Positions 50,820 through 62,725 of a DNA stretch of 64,000 nucleotides are shown here, in pieces; position 1 is the stretch's first letter; every line of letters begins with the position of its first letter. Origin of the DNA: Turnera subulata (Eukaryota; Streptophyta; Magnoliopsida; Malpighiales; Passifloraceae). The stretch covers positions 71,608 to 135,607 of the forward strand of contig JAKUCV010003577.1 in assembly GCA_028386065.3 (NCBI GenBank), given 5' to 3'. The position numbers and the translations under genes were made by a program. The notes beneath the pieces were generated by a model. The model ran no database searches, was not told where the DNA came from, and was given only the letters and a program-made list of their open reading frames with translations.

Positions 50820-51190
50820 CCTTGGACACAATAGGTCCTTTACTTTTGGGGCAGCCACCTTCGGGACACTCCTAGGTTCTTTGCTTTTGGGACTTAGAAA
50901 TCTTCGGGACACCTCTAGGTCCTTCGCCTCACGGTCCTTTTCTTTCTTGGACACAATAGGTCCTTTATTTTTGGGACTTGGCCGCCTTGGGGACACTTCT
51001 AGGTCCTTTGCTTTTGGGACTTAGAAATCTTCGGGACACCTCTAGGTCCTTCGCCTCACGGTCCTTTTCTTTCTTGGACACAATAGGTCCTTTACTTTTG
51101 GGACTTGGCCGCCTTGGGGACACTTCTAGGTCCTTTGCTTTTGGGACTTGGCCACCTTCGGGACACTTCTAGGTCCTTTGCTTCAAGGTT
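50820..51190. repeat. Tandem repeat block 2, 127-bp unit, about three copies
   Basis: GGACACAATAGGTCCTTT and TTGGGACTTGGCCGCCTTGG recur with a 127-bp period (for example offsets between 50978 and 51105). The unit is itself built from shorter GGGACTT/CTAGGTCCTT modules. The period is not a multiple of three, so open frames here are not genes. Confidence 0.82.
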
Positions 51191-51729
51191 CTTTTTGATT
51201 GTGAAGGCCTTGAATTTCCTTAGGAATTTCACGCGACTCCTTTGCCTTGAGGTCCTTGGGACTGGGTGCCTGGCTGCTTCTCGAGTCCCTTATTCGGGAT
51301 TTCTAAAGTGTCTTGGGCCATGTTGAGAGCTCCCTGAGATATTTAGTCCTACTCCCCTAGGTCCTGGGGTTTTAGGACTTGGTTGTTTTATCAGACCCTT
51401 GGCAAGGTCCCTCGGGTTTTGGAACTTAGCCGTTTCGGGCTCAGAAGTTGAGGTTGCTTTTTTGAGATTTTGGGTCCTTTTCTCTAGGTCCCTTTTTTTT
51501 TTGGACACATGGGTCCTTTATTTTTCGGGGCTTGCCCCCCCTTTTTTTTGACGCATTGGTCCTTCATTTTTTGGGACTTGCCCTTTTTTTTTTTTGGGAC
51601 GCATGGATACTTTATTTTTTGGGACTTGCCCTTTTTTCTTTTTTTTTCTTTTTTTTCTTTTCTTTTTCTTTTCTTTTTTTTTTGACGCATGGGTCCTTTA
51701 TTTTTCGGGACTTGGCCTTTTTGGCGGAC

Positions 51730-52160
51730 ACTCAACAGTCCTTTAGTTTGGGGACTTGGCCCGTTTTTTGGAGACTTGGCCCTTTTTTCGAACACTCAAC
51801 GGTCCTTTAGTTTGAGGACTTGGCCCTGGACACTCAACGGTCCTTTTGTTTGGGGACTTGGCCCTGGACACTCAACGGTCCTTTAGTTTGGGGACTTGGC
51901 CCGTTTTTTGGGACTTGGCCCTGGACACTCAACGATCATTTTGTTTGGGGACTTGGCCCGTTTTTGGGAACTTGGCCCTGGACACTCAACGGTCCTTTTG
52001 TTTGATGACTTGGCCCGTTTTTGGGGACTTGGCCCTGGACACTCAACGGTCCTTTTGTTTGGGGACTTGGCCCGTTTTCGGGAACTTGCCCTGGACACTC
52101 AACGGTCCTTTAGTTTGGGGACTTGGCCCTGGACACTCAACGGTCCTTTTGTTGTTTGAA
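51730..52160. repeat. Tandem repeat block 3, 38-62-bp variable unit
   Basis: GGACACTCAACGGTCCTTT occurs many times, each followed by TTTGGGGACTTGGCC with or without a CCGTTTTTGGG... spacer, giving short and long units. Confidence 0.85.
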
Positions 52161-54299
52161 CAAGTTTATGACAGGTCCTTCTTTCCTAGGCAAGCATCGG
52201 CTTTGCCTGAGTTTGAGTCTACCATGTTATGCTTTTGCTTACGCGTGGCCTGTTTTTTGGTGTATGGCATTACTTAAGCCTACCTTCCTTTGGCACTTGC
52301 GAAGTCATACGCATAGATGGATACTCTTTCTCAAGTTTCCTCCTTTGGTTGTCCTTTGGAAAGGGATCCTATCATAAACATGTATTCTCCTATCTTTGTT
52401 GTATGGCACTAGGAGAAGGTCTTGAGCAGCTTTTTGACTCTTCAAGAGCTTCATGCTTGGCTTGTAGGTTGAATTTTCACCATCTCGTTTTTGCGAGCCA
52501 TCACAAAAATCTTTCTCGAGCATGTGGTTAATTTTGTAATGCAATTTTCCTCCACGTTGTAGTTCTTGAAGTTGTTATTCCACTTCTTGGGAAGTCTCAC
52601 CATTCCTTGAGGATCCTCTCGCCAAAACGTCTTGCTTTAATTAAAGCATTCTTCATTTGAAATGGTTTTGGATTTTGTCTCTCCTTTACGTTGAGGACCT
52701 TCGGGTGTAGGGCCTCTACGGCTTCTTTGTCCATTGGGGCTGGGGACGGTTGTTCCTTTCGTGAGATAGCTTTCTATGGGTATTGCTGTGAGGTCCAAGT
52801 AGGTCCTACGCTTCACGCCACTTTGGTCGTGTGGTTGCATTTAATGTTTTCGCTCCAAGTGCTCATTCTTGGGGCACTGAAGTTTTTTAAATTTTGGTCC
52901 AAGAGCTCTGAATCATTAGCTCCCACTTGTAGGGCCTGTTCACAGCTCCCCCGGGCTAGTGATGTTGATTCTTACACGCCTTATGCTTGCATAGTTGAAT
53001 TCTTAAGGCCTAGAGCTCCGCTCCTCCATTATTTTTGGTCCCAATGGTTGGTTCCCCTTGCAAAAGGTACATCCATCTCCCGGGGCAATTTCTACCCTCC
53101 AGCGAGATTGCTTGTTCACAGGGCTACTTACACCTTCATAGGATCAGTTCTATTTGGTGAAGAATGTGTTTATCTTCAGGGCCGTTTTTGTTCCATAGGG
53201 GCCGCATGCTCTTGGCGTTGTTGTGGCAGGACCTTCTCTATGTGATCATTTGTTTTGCCTCCAGGAATTGCTTTTCCTTGGTAGGTCCTTTGCCACGTGC
53301 ACTTCATTTATTTTGCTTCCAGGAACTGCTTCCTCCATAGGGACTGCTTGCTCCTGGGGTTGTTTCCTCCCAACGTTCCATCAGGTCCTTGCTACAGGAG
53401 CTGCCTTTTGAGGTCCTCCAGCTAGCTCCTCATCGGGTCCATGGTCAACAACTCCATGTTTTGTGCTAAGTTTTTGGTGATGACGGTTGCTCCAATTACA
53501 AGGGATGCTTCCGCCTCGGTGGGCGGCTTTCTTTCCACAAGGACCGCTTATCCTCGTTGTTGCTTTCTCCTAGGATTGTTTTCACTTCTTCGGGAGTTAT
53601 TTTTGCCTCCGCATGAAGCGCTTTTCACGGTCCTCACGTCCCTCAGGATCCTAGGGAGTGATTTTCGCCTCCACATGAAGCGCTTTTCAAGGCCCTCGCC
53701 GAGAAGGTCCTCGTGGAAATTCTTCTTCGGGATCCACGTGCAAAAGGTCCTCGTGAAGATTCTTTTCGGGTCCAACACTCATGGTCCTCATGAAATTCCT
53801 CTTCAGGCCCAATGCTTCAAGGACCTCATGGAACTCCTCCTCAGGTCCAGCACTTCAAGGACCTCGCGGAATCCCTCCTCAGGTCTAGCACTTCAAGGAC
53901 CGCGGAATCCCTCCTCAGGTCCGGCACTTCATTCCGTCTCTAATCGGCTTTGCATACAAACATCACACATGCAAATTAACATTCCATCCACAAATAAAAT
54001 GGAAATTGTTAGTTTTCCAAAATGATCAATTGAATGAATTGCACTTAGATGATATACTAAATAATTAAAATATCAATTACATGAATATAATATAATTAAA
54101 TACATAATATAAAGTAATAAATGATCTAGCTAATTGAATTTTGACCACACGGGCAATCAAGTTTCATCATGTTTTTGGGCCATTTAACATTTTTCGGGCC
54201 TTAGCAGCGTCCTGAGTTGTCCAGAATCCACAGCTCCTTTTCTTTATGCAAGTTTGGGCCCGTTCAACATATCTCCAGCCCGTCAATTGTTTGAGTCCA

Positions 54300-55130
54300 T
54301 CAATTTTTCTTCCATTTTGTTTATTCTTCACGCGCTGGAGGGGCTCATCTTCCCTTCCTCACGCCCTTGGTTTGCTTCACGGCGAACGGAGGGGGATGAG
54401 TAGGCGGCGCTCTCAACCACCTCAACATCTCTTCTGGTCGATCGCAATGGGGTTCGAGGCAGCTCTTTCGAGATCCACCCCGCGCTTTCTCCTTCTCTGT
54501 CGATGTGCAGCAGTGGTGGCGGCATCACGTGGGGCTCGCGGTTTGCTGCAACTGATCGGAGGCGCCACTGCTCTCGGCCTGGCGGTGCGTGGTGGTGAGG
54601 ACCATGGCTGCAAACGGCGGCTTTGCTCCGGTGGAGGCTTCTGTTTGAGCCTTTCTCGGATCCAGCCTTGACGAAGGCAACAACAATCGATTTTGGTGGT
54701 GGCGTGCTCGACGACTGCCTTCCTCCATGTGTGCCCACTCAATGTTACCGGCATACTCTCCTCAGGCCGTCCATGGAATTGCATTCAGCAACATCAGGCA
54801 AGGATGCTCAGCTCTTGCACACGGTGCTGTGCCTCAACTCCATCAGATCTCCCCTTAGTCGGCCATCATGGGGCATCAAAGCGAGTGGATCTGCTGTAAG
54901 ATTGCTCCCAGCATCAGTTCCTTTCCGGATCTCCTACGATGGATGTGGTGAAGGCATGTCTTCAGATGCTTCTGGGTTGTTTCTTCCCTGTCCCTTCAGC
55001 GATGGTGGCTCGTCGTCCTTCGTCCATTTGCAGGCACAGTGAGGTGGATCCATTCGGATGTGTTTGCCATTTCACCGTTTCCCGGCAGCTCCTCCACCGT
55101 GTATTCCTGGTTTGAGTGTTCTACCCGCCT
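54300..55130. other. GC-rich non-repetitive part of the LARD-like element
   Basis: Unlike the rest of the interior it is GC-richer and not tandemly repeated. Open frames exist on both strands (for example 54422-54784 minus) but are Arg/Pro/Ser-rich with no known domain. It could be a captured host fragment or the element's leader region next to its 5' LTR. No function is assigned. Confidence 0.4.
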
Positions 55131-55393
55131 ATGTTTTTTTTCTCTTTTCACGTTTCACCATCTGCAGAACTAAAATACCATTAGCTGAATGTTTAAATAA
55201 ATTTGCAGCAAACAAACATATTTATTGTTAGTAAAATATGTTGGATCCATCAGATCTGCTCGATGTTGATGCGTTGAATGGTTGTTAGCTCGTTGAATTT
55301 GTGCGTTGTCGTTTGTGATTGTTGATGGGTTACACGGTTTATGGTTGGATGTATTATCTGACTTTCAAATCGTTCCCAGCAACGGAACCAAAC

Positions 55394-55850
55394 TGATGTA
55401 AAACAGAATCAGGGGGTGCCAATCTTTATTGATATTGTGTTATTGATGTACATGGGTATGATTTGTATACAAAGGGAAGAATCGGCAGAGAGGGGGAGAG
55501 GATCCCGGGAGAGAGAGTGAGTGGAGAAGAATGAGAAGAAGCCCCCAAAATATCTAGTTTTGGGGTATTTATTTTGAGTCTGCCTGCCACGTGTCACGTC
55601 CTCATTGGTTGTAATTGGATTTCATCTGGATGTGCTCGGATATCCTCCGGAAAAGTCGGTGTGGAGGTGGCATAAAGGGCCTCCGGTTCTTGGACCTCTC
55701 TCGCGGGTCCTGGTTCATGGTCCGGGGGTCCTTGCCTCGTGGGTCCTTGGGCCTTGCCTAGAGGGCCTGATCCTGGGCCTCACACGCCTTTGGGCCCTGC
55801 CTCGGTTATTGGTCATTGGGCCTATTCATGGGTTGGGCCTATCTATATCA
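55394..55850 (-). repeat. Right (5') LTR of the LARD-like element
   Basis: 457 bp, nearly identical to the left LTR. Confidence 0.88.
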
Positions 55851-56114
55851 CAGCCATCCTCTGCCTTGTTTTTTACTAGCTTTCAGCAGAAAGTAAACCT
55901 CGTGACTACAACAGGATAAGCCTAGTGTGTTCCTTGTTATAAAGTAGTAGTAAGTAGTAGGAACTATAGGATATTTTCTGTTGGTGAAGCTCCCTTCAAT
56001 CCAAGAGTGCTTATTTATACTTGCTTATTCGTACGTTTTGTCAGGATGTGCTCAAGGCGAAGTCTAGTCAGGCTGTTACACAGGTAGTGGAGTTCCTATT
56101 GGGTTGTCTCCACT

Positions 56115-56700
56115 GTTAGGATGGGTTAGATTGAATTGTGATGGTGCTGTTTCTACGGCTTCATCAGAATGCTGCAGCAGGGGGAGTAATCCGGGGTGTT
56201 GTTGGGGAATGGATTCATGGTTTTATGTTCAATGTTGGTGTCGTTCTAGGAATTGTGTTTTGTTTCAAATTAATTGACGCATTGGTATATCCAATGCATG
56301 TCAGATTTCTTTTTCCCCATTTACCACTAGTGATAGGACCTAAAAAGGTTAGTAGTATTGAAAAAAAAATAATTAATGAAAGAGTTAATTTAGTCTATTT
56401 ATCACAATTTTTACTATAATCGAAGTTAATGAATGATTTCTTAATTCTTGTGCCAAAACCTTAAACGACAATTAATATGAAACGGAGGAAGTATATGATT
56501 TGGGATTTAGACCGTGGAGTTTGAGATGGATGCATTGGGAGTTGTCTCCCAACTAAAGTTTAATAATATACATCCTCCGCGTGGCAGTACCATTCTCTGG
56601 GCAATTAGGGAGTTACTCAATAGTTTTTGGGAGGTGAAATTAACGCATATCAACCGGATAAGTATTTGGGATAACTATTTATGTTTTATTAATCTTGCAA
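56115..56700 (+). pseudogene. RNase H-like domain relic split by a MITE
   Basis: 56115-56250 reads RLNCDGAVS, then after a frame change NAAAGGVIRGVVGEWIHGF, the first half of a plant type I RNase H (RVT_3) domain. 56514-56690 reads MDALGVVSQLKF..., then LLNSFWEVKLTHINR, the second half. Such domains are found at the C-terminus of plant LINE elements and in related stand-alone genes. The frames are broken and the middle is interrupted by a short element. Confidence 0.6.
56255..56491. mobile_element. Stowaway-like MITE
   Basis: The reversed right end CTTCCTCCGTTTCATATTAA matches the Stowaway consensus, with TA following at 56492. The left end (TTTGTTTCAAATTAATTGACG) is its degraded partner. 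About 235 bp, non-coding. The left boundary is approximate. Confidence 0.6.
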
Positions 56701-57574
56701 ACATTTAGTTATTGCAGTTGAGTGGTTCTTTCTCCGATATGAGATAATATATATATAAAAAAAGCAACAACTGGGTGGAGATCGGGTAGTAGTGGAATTC
56801 CCATGGCCAAAAACACTCATCATCCCCGTCCTCATTCTCTGCAGCGAGCCTGAGTCAAGACCAATACAAGTATATCTCAAAGGATACATCCAAAATTTAA
56901 AAATATGATCAAAATACCAGATTTAATCAGTAATATTTTGGCTTATTTTATTTTATATTAGTTCAAAATGATTAAACCACAAAAATTTAAATATATAAGT
57001 ATTATTACATTTAAGTAGAAAAAATAAAGATCTACTACTACAGTTGAGTTGGATATACTACTACAGTTGAGTTGTGAGCTGATTGATCGAACTCAAACAG
57101 GTATCTTAATAGCAGAATATATTTCGTCTGTGCAATTAGTTTTTATTAGTTTTTATTATTAATTTCAAGAGTCACATATTCCCAAAACTACTCATTCTCA
57201 TAAGCAATGCTAATATTTATTTTGTTGTACTTCAAACAATCATTTTTTTTTTTTACGAAAACTGCCTCAAACAATCATCGCCGAGAGTTTCAAATTCAAT
57301 TATAATTTGTTTAGTTATGTCACAACCTTACTATAATAATTACCAAAATAAAATTGTGATTGTATGAAAATGATTTATATACCTTGTACTTTATGGGTAG
57401 GTAGAGTATCTGTTTGTGTAGTAAAAGCATCATGTAATATGTAGTTTTTTTTCCCCTCTGGAAAATGTTAAATGGATGTAAGAAGGTGGATAAAATTGTG
57501 TAAATGTTAAATGATTTCTATTACCTTTTACTACCCATCCTTTTACTTTATGGGTAGGTATAGTACCATCTCTT
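56701..57574. other. Intergenic, AT-rich
   Basis: No gene recognised. Contains a micro-insertion at 57230-57278: the 12-bp repeat TCAAACAATCAT flanks a T-run plus ACGAAAACTG. Confidence 0.5.
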
Positions 57575-57780
57575 GGTATTATTGAGCATCATAAAGAAAA
57601 TATTCAATACCACCAGGCCATGGTAAAGGTTGTGCACTTAATTTTTTTTTTTTGATACTAAAGGTTGTGCACTTAATTAATTTAGAGTAGACACAAAATA
57701 CGAGATTCTTCCACTTCTTGATCCTGGAATCCTCTACCATTGTCTGGCTGCTCATTGCTTTCTCTCTTCTCTCCACTGAA
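57575..57780 (-). pseudogene. VRN1-like B3 gene relic (exon 2 tail)
   Basis: The minus strand reads KRESNEQPDNGRGFQDQ then EVEESRILC, matching the exon 2 tails of the B3 genes at 28.1 and 32.7 kb. The flanking word ACCATCTCTTGGTATTA also matches. It lies 24 kb beyond the last cluster gene, so the B3 array once extended across this region. Confidence 0.6.
57624..57678 (-). repeat. 15-bp micro-insertion between perfect 20-bp direct repeats
   Basis: 57624-57643 and 57659-57678 are identical. The insert, read on minus, is GTATC followed by ten A. GTATC plus A-run resembles the 3' end (TAGTATT plus A-run) of the SINE at 43682, so this is probably a SINE reduced to its tail. Confidence 0.75.
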
Positions 57781-58464
57781 AAAATACCTCAGAAATCTAC
57801 CGCTTAAGAAGCAGCGCAGTTGAACATAATATTATGAAACTTGGAAACACCTACACATGGGCAATTTTGCCAAAAACACAACTCTAGTGGACTTCTCACA
57901 GTCTGGGAGTAGGCCAAAGGTCCAACATAGAAAAAAACTCACATTTGAGCCGAAGATTGTTGGCATACAAATGTAAGTGTATCTCACATATACACATTGG
58001 AAAGAAAGAATGCAGAGTGATTTACTAGTAAAATGGACTCATATAACTAATGCCTTAAAGATTTCAAATTACCATGTGATGTCTGAATTTTCCCCCTGTT
58101 ATTTGGGGTTGCAGCTGCCATTTTTGGATAGTCAGTGAAAGTAAAGCAAATATATTTAACCCGAAGTACTTGCATAGTTAAAGCTTAAACACAGTTCAAA
58201 TACCTGATATCACAACAGGATTCTTCATCACTAAAACTAGCATACCACAAACTAAAACTAGCATACTACAAACAGATCTAAGGACTACACTATACGCAAC
58301 TGGCTTCCTACCAGAAGTGCTTTCCTGATACTAACTAAACTTGTAATTGCAGTTCTATTCTTCCCCGAAAGGAATGTTCTTCAACGCAAGGAAAACATTA
58401 TGTGATGCATTCTACCATCCTGTGATTGTCAAGAACCTTCTAGGCAAAAAGATTAGGAAAGCAA
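57781..58464. other. Intergenic
   Basis: 3' flank of the SRA gene. No gene recognised. Confidence 0.5.
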
Positions 58465-59276
58465 CTACAGTGGACACTGATTCCTGCATCTTTTCAATAC
58501 AAACTCAAATATAAGCTTGCCAGACTCCTCCAACCTTTTTTGCTTGAAATTTACAACAGAATATAACCCATAATATTCATAGACCGACTTTAGATCATTC
58601 TTTCGACCAGTAGATCTAAACTTTGCCAGCTTCGAAAACTTCCGATCAACAAGGCGAATGACCCTCACTGGAGTTTCCGATTTCATGCTGTTCATCAATG
58701 CAAGATTTCCCCCCACAAGTCTCTGATCTCTAACAGGCCGGCTACGTTTAACTTCTGGATTCTCACCCTCACCTATATAAAACAACGTATCATTCATCAT
58801 CCTATTGCCATACCGCGGAGTTTCAACAATGCTGGTGGCCAAAATAGTCCCATCCTCCATCTGCATATAGTCAATACCCCTCTCAAATTGGCGGTGGAGT
58901 CCAATTATTCGCAGTTCAGCCCTTAGTCGAAATTGGTCCCCAATATCAACTCCAGGAACATGCCCTATCACCCCCTTTGTGTTAACCCACTTGCCTTTAA
59001 TGGCCATTGCAGCCTTACTGATAATACTCAGATAAGACAGTCGCTTCCTTCCATTTTCACTCTTGAGCCTTCCATATTCCTGCTTGAATAGCCGCAGCAC
59101 CTCCTTCACTTCAGCGCAACTAACACTTGATTCCTTGGGCGGATGAAGCTCCTGATTAATGACATTAACACGATTCCCCTCCTGCTTAACTCTGTCGACT
59201 AGAACAACAGACTTCCCCTTGGGTGAAGAAATATCGTTGGAAACAGAACCCAATTTCAGTTTTTTGTAACTCTGTT
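58465..59276 (-). CDS. SRA (YDG)-domain protein, SUVH-like, lacking the SET part
   Basis: About 270 codons are open on the minus strand to TAG at 58465-58467. Residues about 85-255 form an SRA domain: GVIGHVPGVDIGDQFR, LRIIGLHRQFERGIDYM, ATSIVETPRYGNRMMND, RGNLAL-like GGNLALMNSM, PVRVIR and YGLYSVVNF, ending soon after KLIFEFVLKR. SRA domains of plant SUVH methyltransferases bind methylated DNA. In those proteins pre-SET and SET domains follow, but here a stop follows the SRA at once and no SET remnant was seen. No ATG exists in frame at the 5' end (position 59253 is TTG), and an acceptor AACAG lies at 59277. The start is therefore probably in an upstream exon. The long unbroken frame argues for a maintained gene. 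Confidence 0.75.
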
Positions 59277-59778
59277 CGCCATTTGTTCCTGGAAGTGGTT
59301 CTCGTGCGCAGGATAAGTAATAAGTTTTGTGGGTAACAACTTATTGACTAGTTTGTTTATAGAAACAAAAAAGAATGGAACAAGAACAAGAACACTAACA
59401 TCAAGAACAACAAGAAGAAGATGAAGGAGGCAGTAAAGGAGGATGTGACTCACCGGAACAAGGAGCGAAATCTAGCTGGACCAAAGATCTCTTTGGAGGA
59501 GGGCATCTTCCTAGAACAAAGCTTCTTGAAAACCCCTCTTGGTGACGGGAAGCCTTGACTGATTCTTGGAAAGCCATGACGGTTTCTGATATAGATAGCA
59601 AGAAATGAAAAATGCCAAACTCAATAAACCCTTAAAAGTGCAAATTTAACTCGATAAACCCTTAAAAGTGCAAACGAATGCTAAAATCACACACAAAAAC
59701 TAGCATGGACACTTGAGAGTCAGTTTTCCGCCTATGATAAGCGGTTATGTGCCATAACCGGCGTAATCAAGAAACATT
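59277..59778 (-). other. Possible upstream intron and first exon of the SRA gene
   Basis: A minus-strand ATG at 59576-59578 opens MAFQESVKASRHQEG, ending near a GTGAGT donor at about 59453. It could be exon 1, but the phase does not fit the 59277 acceptor as read, so the link is unproven. The rest has no feature. Confidence 0.35.
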
Positions 59779-60417
59779 ATTATTGTTAGTCATGGTTTCC
59801 TCCACATGGGTGGCAGAAACTTTTTGACTGAGCTGGTGTTTAGCTGGCAGAAGGTGAAGAATTTGGCAGCTAATTGCACACCATGTTTGACTGGAGCAAA
59901 GTTGGAATTTTAGCACTCTTTTGTTGATTTTTTTTGATGATTTATTTCTTATATAGAGGGAGTGAATTCATCTACAAAAACACACAACACACAAAGAGAG
60001 TGTGTGAGGGAAAGGAAGAAAGAAAGAAAGTGAGGGAAGAAAAAAAAGTTTAGTCTTTCTATTTTGAGGAAGAAGAAGTTTAGTCCTTTTAAATTTCAAA
60101 AGTGACAAAACAGTCCCTCTTATTTTAGTGAGTGACAAAATAGTGGGAAAATACTTTTGGGGTATTTTTTTGGAAACACTTGAGAAACACCTTGTGAGTC
60201 ACTATTTTGGGTAGAATTCTAGGTTTTATTTTGCCCCTAATTATTTTAGAGAAGTCTCTCTTTGTAAGCCTACTATTTTTATAGTGGAAGTTTTTTGAGG
60301 GATTGAGCTTGTAAACGTAGCCCAAAAGTTTTGGGTGAACCACGTCAAATTCGGTGTGCCATTTTTGTTGATTGATCATTATTCGGCAAGATAATACCAT
60401 CGAGACCCAACAATTAT
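59779..60417 (+). mobile_element. Solo Copia-type LTR with target duplication
   Basis: The LTR is 59784-60412 (629 bp), starting TGTTAGTCATGG and ending CGAGACCCAACA. ATTAT lies at 59779-59783 and 60413-60417. It shares phrases with the gag-only element's LTR (TTTAGTC, GTGACAAAA.AGTCCCTCT, CTCTCTTTGTAAG), so it is a relative. No internal region remains. Confidence 0.85.
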
Positions 60418-62725
60418 TTGGGTGTGCATACAAAGAACAGAGAGAAATTAACAGCCAAATTACCAAATATTTTTCACGTTGTATACACCGAAACCAAAAA
60501 TTGAAGAATACCTGGAGAACATATACAATGAAGAGCACAAAAAAGAAGAGAAATAACAAAGCTGGCCAAAGTAGTGAAATTACACAAAAAGGATAAACGA
60601 AGGGACCTGAATTCTTGCGAGTTTAATGCAAAACAAGTTACTGATTTTGCCAAGGTTATTCTCTGCTTAAGAAATAAGACTTACTGGATAGAGAAGACTG
60701 CAAAGAAAATATAGAGTGAAACATTCTTTCTAATAAATTGAAGGCACTGTGTTTCTTAGAAGCGGATAAATTTACAGCGAGTCATTTTCTAATGAAAAAA
60801 TTTGCTCGGTCTGTAAACCGGAGGTCACATGACAAGAGGACATTTCCAGTATGGGACTAAACGCCAAATCTCTGTTGCTTTTTCAAGTTCCTCTGTAAAA
60901 TTGTTGATGATAGATAATGACTTAACCTTATTCGATTTCGGAACAAAAATAGTGGAATGTAAAAGAAAGATTGACAAAAGAACAGACAATAATTGAAGAA
61001 GGAAACTTTAGTCACATGCATGGATATGAATCTGTCCCCATGTTTCCGGTTTACCACTCTTCAAGTTGGTTTCCATACCAACTCTCTCACTCACATCATT
61101 CATTCTTTGGTGTACTTCATAAAATTTGCGAACCTGTCCTGTAAACTGGGTTATATGCCCGGACCTTTGTATCTTTTGCTAAAGGATGTTCCTTTTTTGG
61201 CAAGAATCCAAGCCGAATCCCAGATTCTCTGCTGATCTTTCGGCTATTTTGCAGTCTCTGAAATTAGTGGCTAACAAGGCCCCTCAAATGATTTGTTGTT
61301 GGAGTCTGATGGAATAGCAGTTACTAGATGGTTAATTTTGAATGGGAGGGTGATTTGGAAAACATAGCTGCTGAGAAAGAGCGAGTCTAAGGCAATTGAA
61401 GTTGCAACGACAGGAAAAAAAAAAATGGACAGGAATATATATCCTCCGTACGGTAAAAGAAAAAAATATTGCTTATTTCTTTAATGGCAAAAAGTTCAAT
61501 TGAATCAATTGGGCATAAAATTGCACTAAAGTTACCCACGAAAAGGACGCGAAACACATAGTATTCAACAAGACCTCATATTAGAATAAGTCACTGCCAC
61601 GTAAAGATGACTGAGTTTACAAAAAACATTTCTGTTATGAATAATAACTTTGATGGTGTTTGAAAAAGATGGACGACATTTGTATTTCTGGAGTAACAAT
61701 GTTTCCCTCTTCTTTTCCAAGACATTGGCGGGCTGGAAACTGGAAAGCGTGGAGGATTCAGTTGAGAATGACAGTCATGCTTTTGTTTCATACATTTGAT
61801 GTCGTTTCAAAATAAGCCACCTCATCCACGCGAATTGGAAGACCTCAAGCATTTCTTAAAACTGTACAAATTGTACATACCCATTAGTCAGTGAATCATG
61901 GCTCTTTTATCAACTGATCAGAAAGAAAGGAGACATTGCGACCACATGCAAATAGTGTGTCTTTTAAGGGAGATAAATTAAGTTAGTATTAAATTAAGTT
62001 AGTATTAAAACTGACTTTTGGTGTTCATAAGTTTGTCATAGATGTTTTGAGAGCTTATTGTGTCATCTACGCCACAAAACAAGGTGACGAAAATAATGGC
62101 TCACATACTCTCATAATAAAGATGGGAAAATAAACTCTTTCCTTAAACAGCACGAGTCTTTAGCTAAATAAAATATTTATTTCTAATTTTTTTACTATTT
62201 TCATCCTTTCTATATATACATATATTATAGTAATAATATTGTTTAAATATTTACCGAATAAACGTATATATATATATATATTATATTATTATATATTTTT
62301 ATTCTACCAATATTGTTGAAAGATTTATCGAGCAAGCATATATATATTATATATTTTATATTATCATTCTACTACTTTAACCATTTGTTTTATTTTTTTC
62401 GTTATTATTTCAGTTATTATGGCCAATATTACAAAACTTGAATTTGAGGTCCTTGATATTTTCGAAAGAAATTATTTGTTATGGTAGGTGCTGAAATGCA
62501 TTTAGATAGTAATGGTTTCATTCAATTTAATATTTCAAACATTGAATGAGATGCATTTATATATAAAAAAGATGAAAATTCGTACATATTAAGTATAATT
62601 ATAAAATACTAAAGATGTATGGCATGAAAAAAACACTCAAGTCAATGAAATATCAAATACAAATACATTTACACTTGAATAGATAAATTTTTTTTTGTAA
62701 CTATGAAATTTCATCATCTATTTAT
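60418..62725. other. Intergenic, AT-rich
   Basis: No gene, RNA or clear transposon was recognised in 2.3 kb. Contains AT-rich microsatellite-like DNA at about 62200-62360 with a partial internal duplication (CTACCAATATTGTTGAAAG region). Confidence 0.5.

Larger units (their letters stand above)
48869..55855 (-). mobile_element. Non-coding LTR element (LARD-like), 7 kb, with target duplication
   Basis: CAGCC at 48869-48873 and 55851-55855 flanks the element (48874-55850). The LTRs are 48874-49331 and 55394-55850, nearly identical. Orientation is minus: next to the right LTR the minus strand reads TTGGTTCCGTTGCTGGGAAC, resembling the tRNA-Asp-type primer site of Tat/Athila Gypsy elements, and next to the left LTR it reads TTTGGGGAGCTCT, a plausible polypurine tract. 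The 6-kb interior has no gag, protease, RT or integrase motif on either strand, and is largely tandem repeats. High LTR similarity implies recent movement with borrowed enzymes. Confidence 0.85.

Noticed and set aside
50749..52277. ORFs with repeated LGTWPxxxDTQRSF motifs that look like a repeat protein
   Set aside because: They are tandem DNA repeats whose periods are not multiples of three. Overlapping frames are open on both strands, which is typical of simple repeats.
54246..55042. Possible GC-rich host gene
   Set aside because: Frames are open on both strands, no domain or splice pattern was recognised, and it is fully inside an LTR element.
60125..60559. 144-codon minus ORF
   Set aside because: It is the antisense of a solo Copia-type LTR and its flank.
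62200..62360. AT-rich repeated segment as a possible origin or matrix-attachment site
   Set aside because: Only base composition supports it. There is no specific motif.
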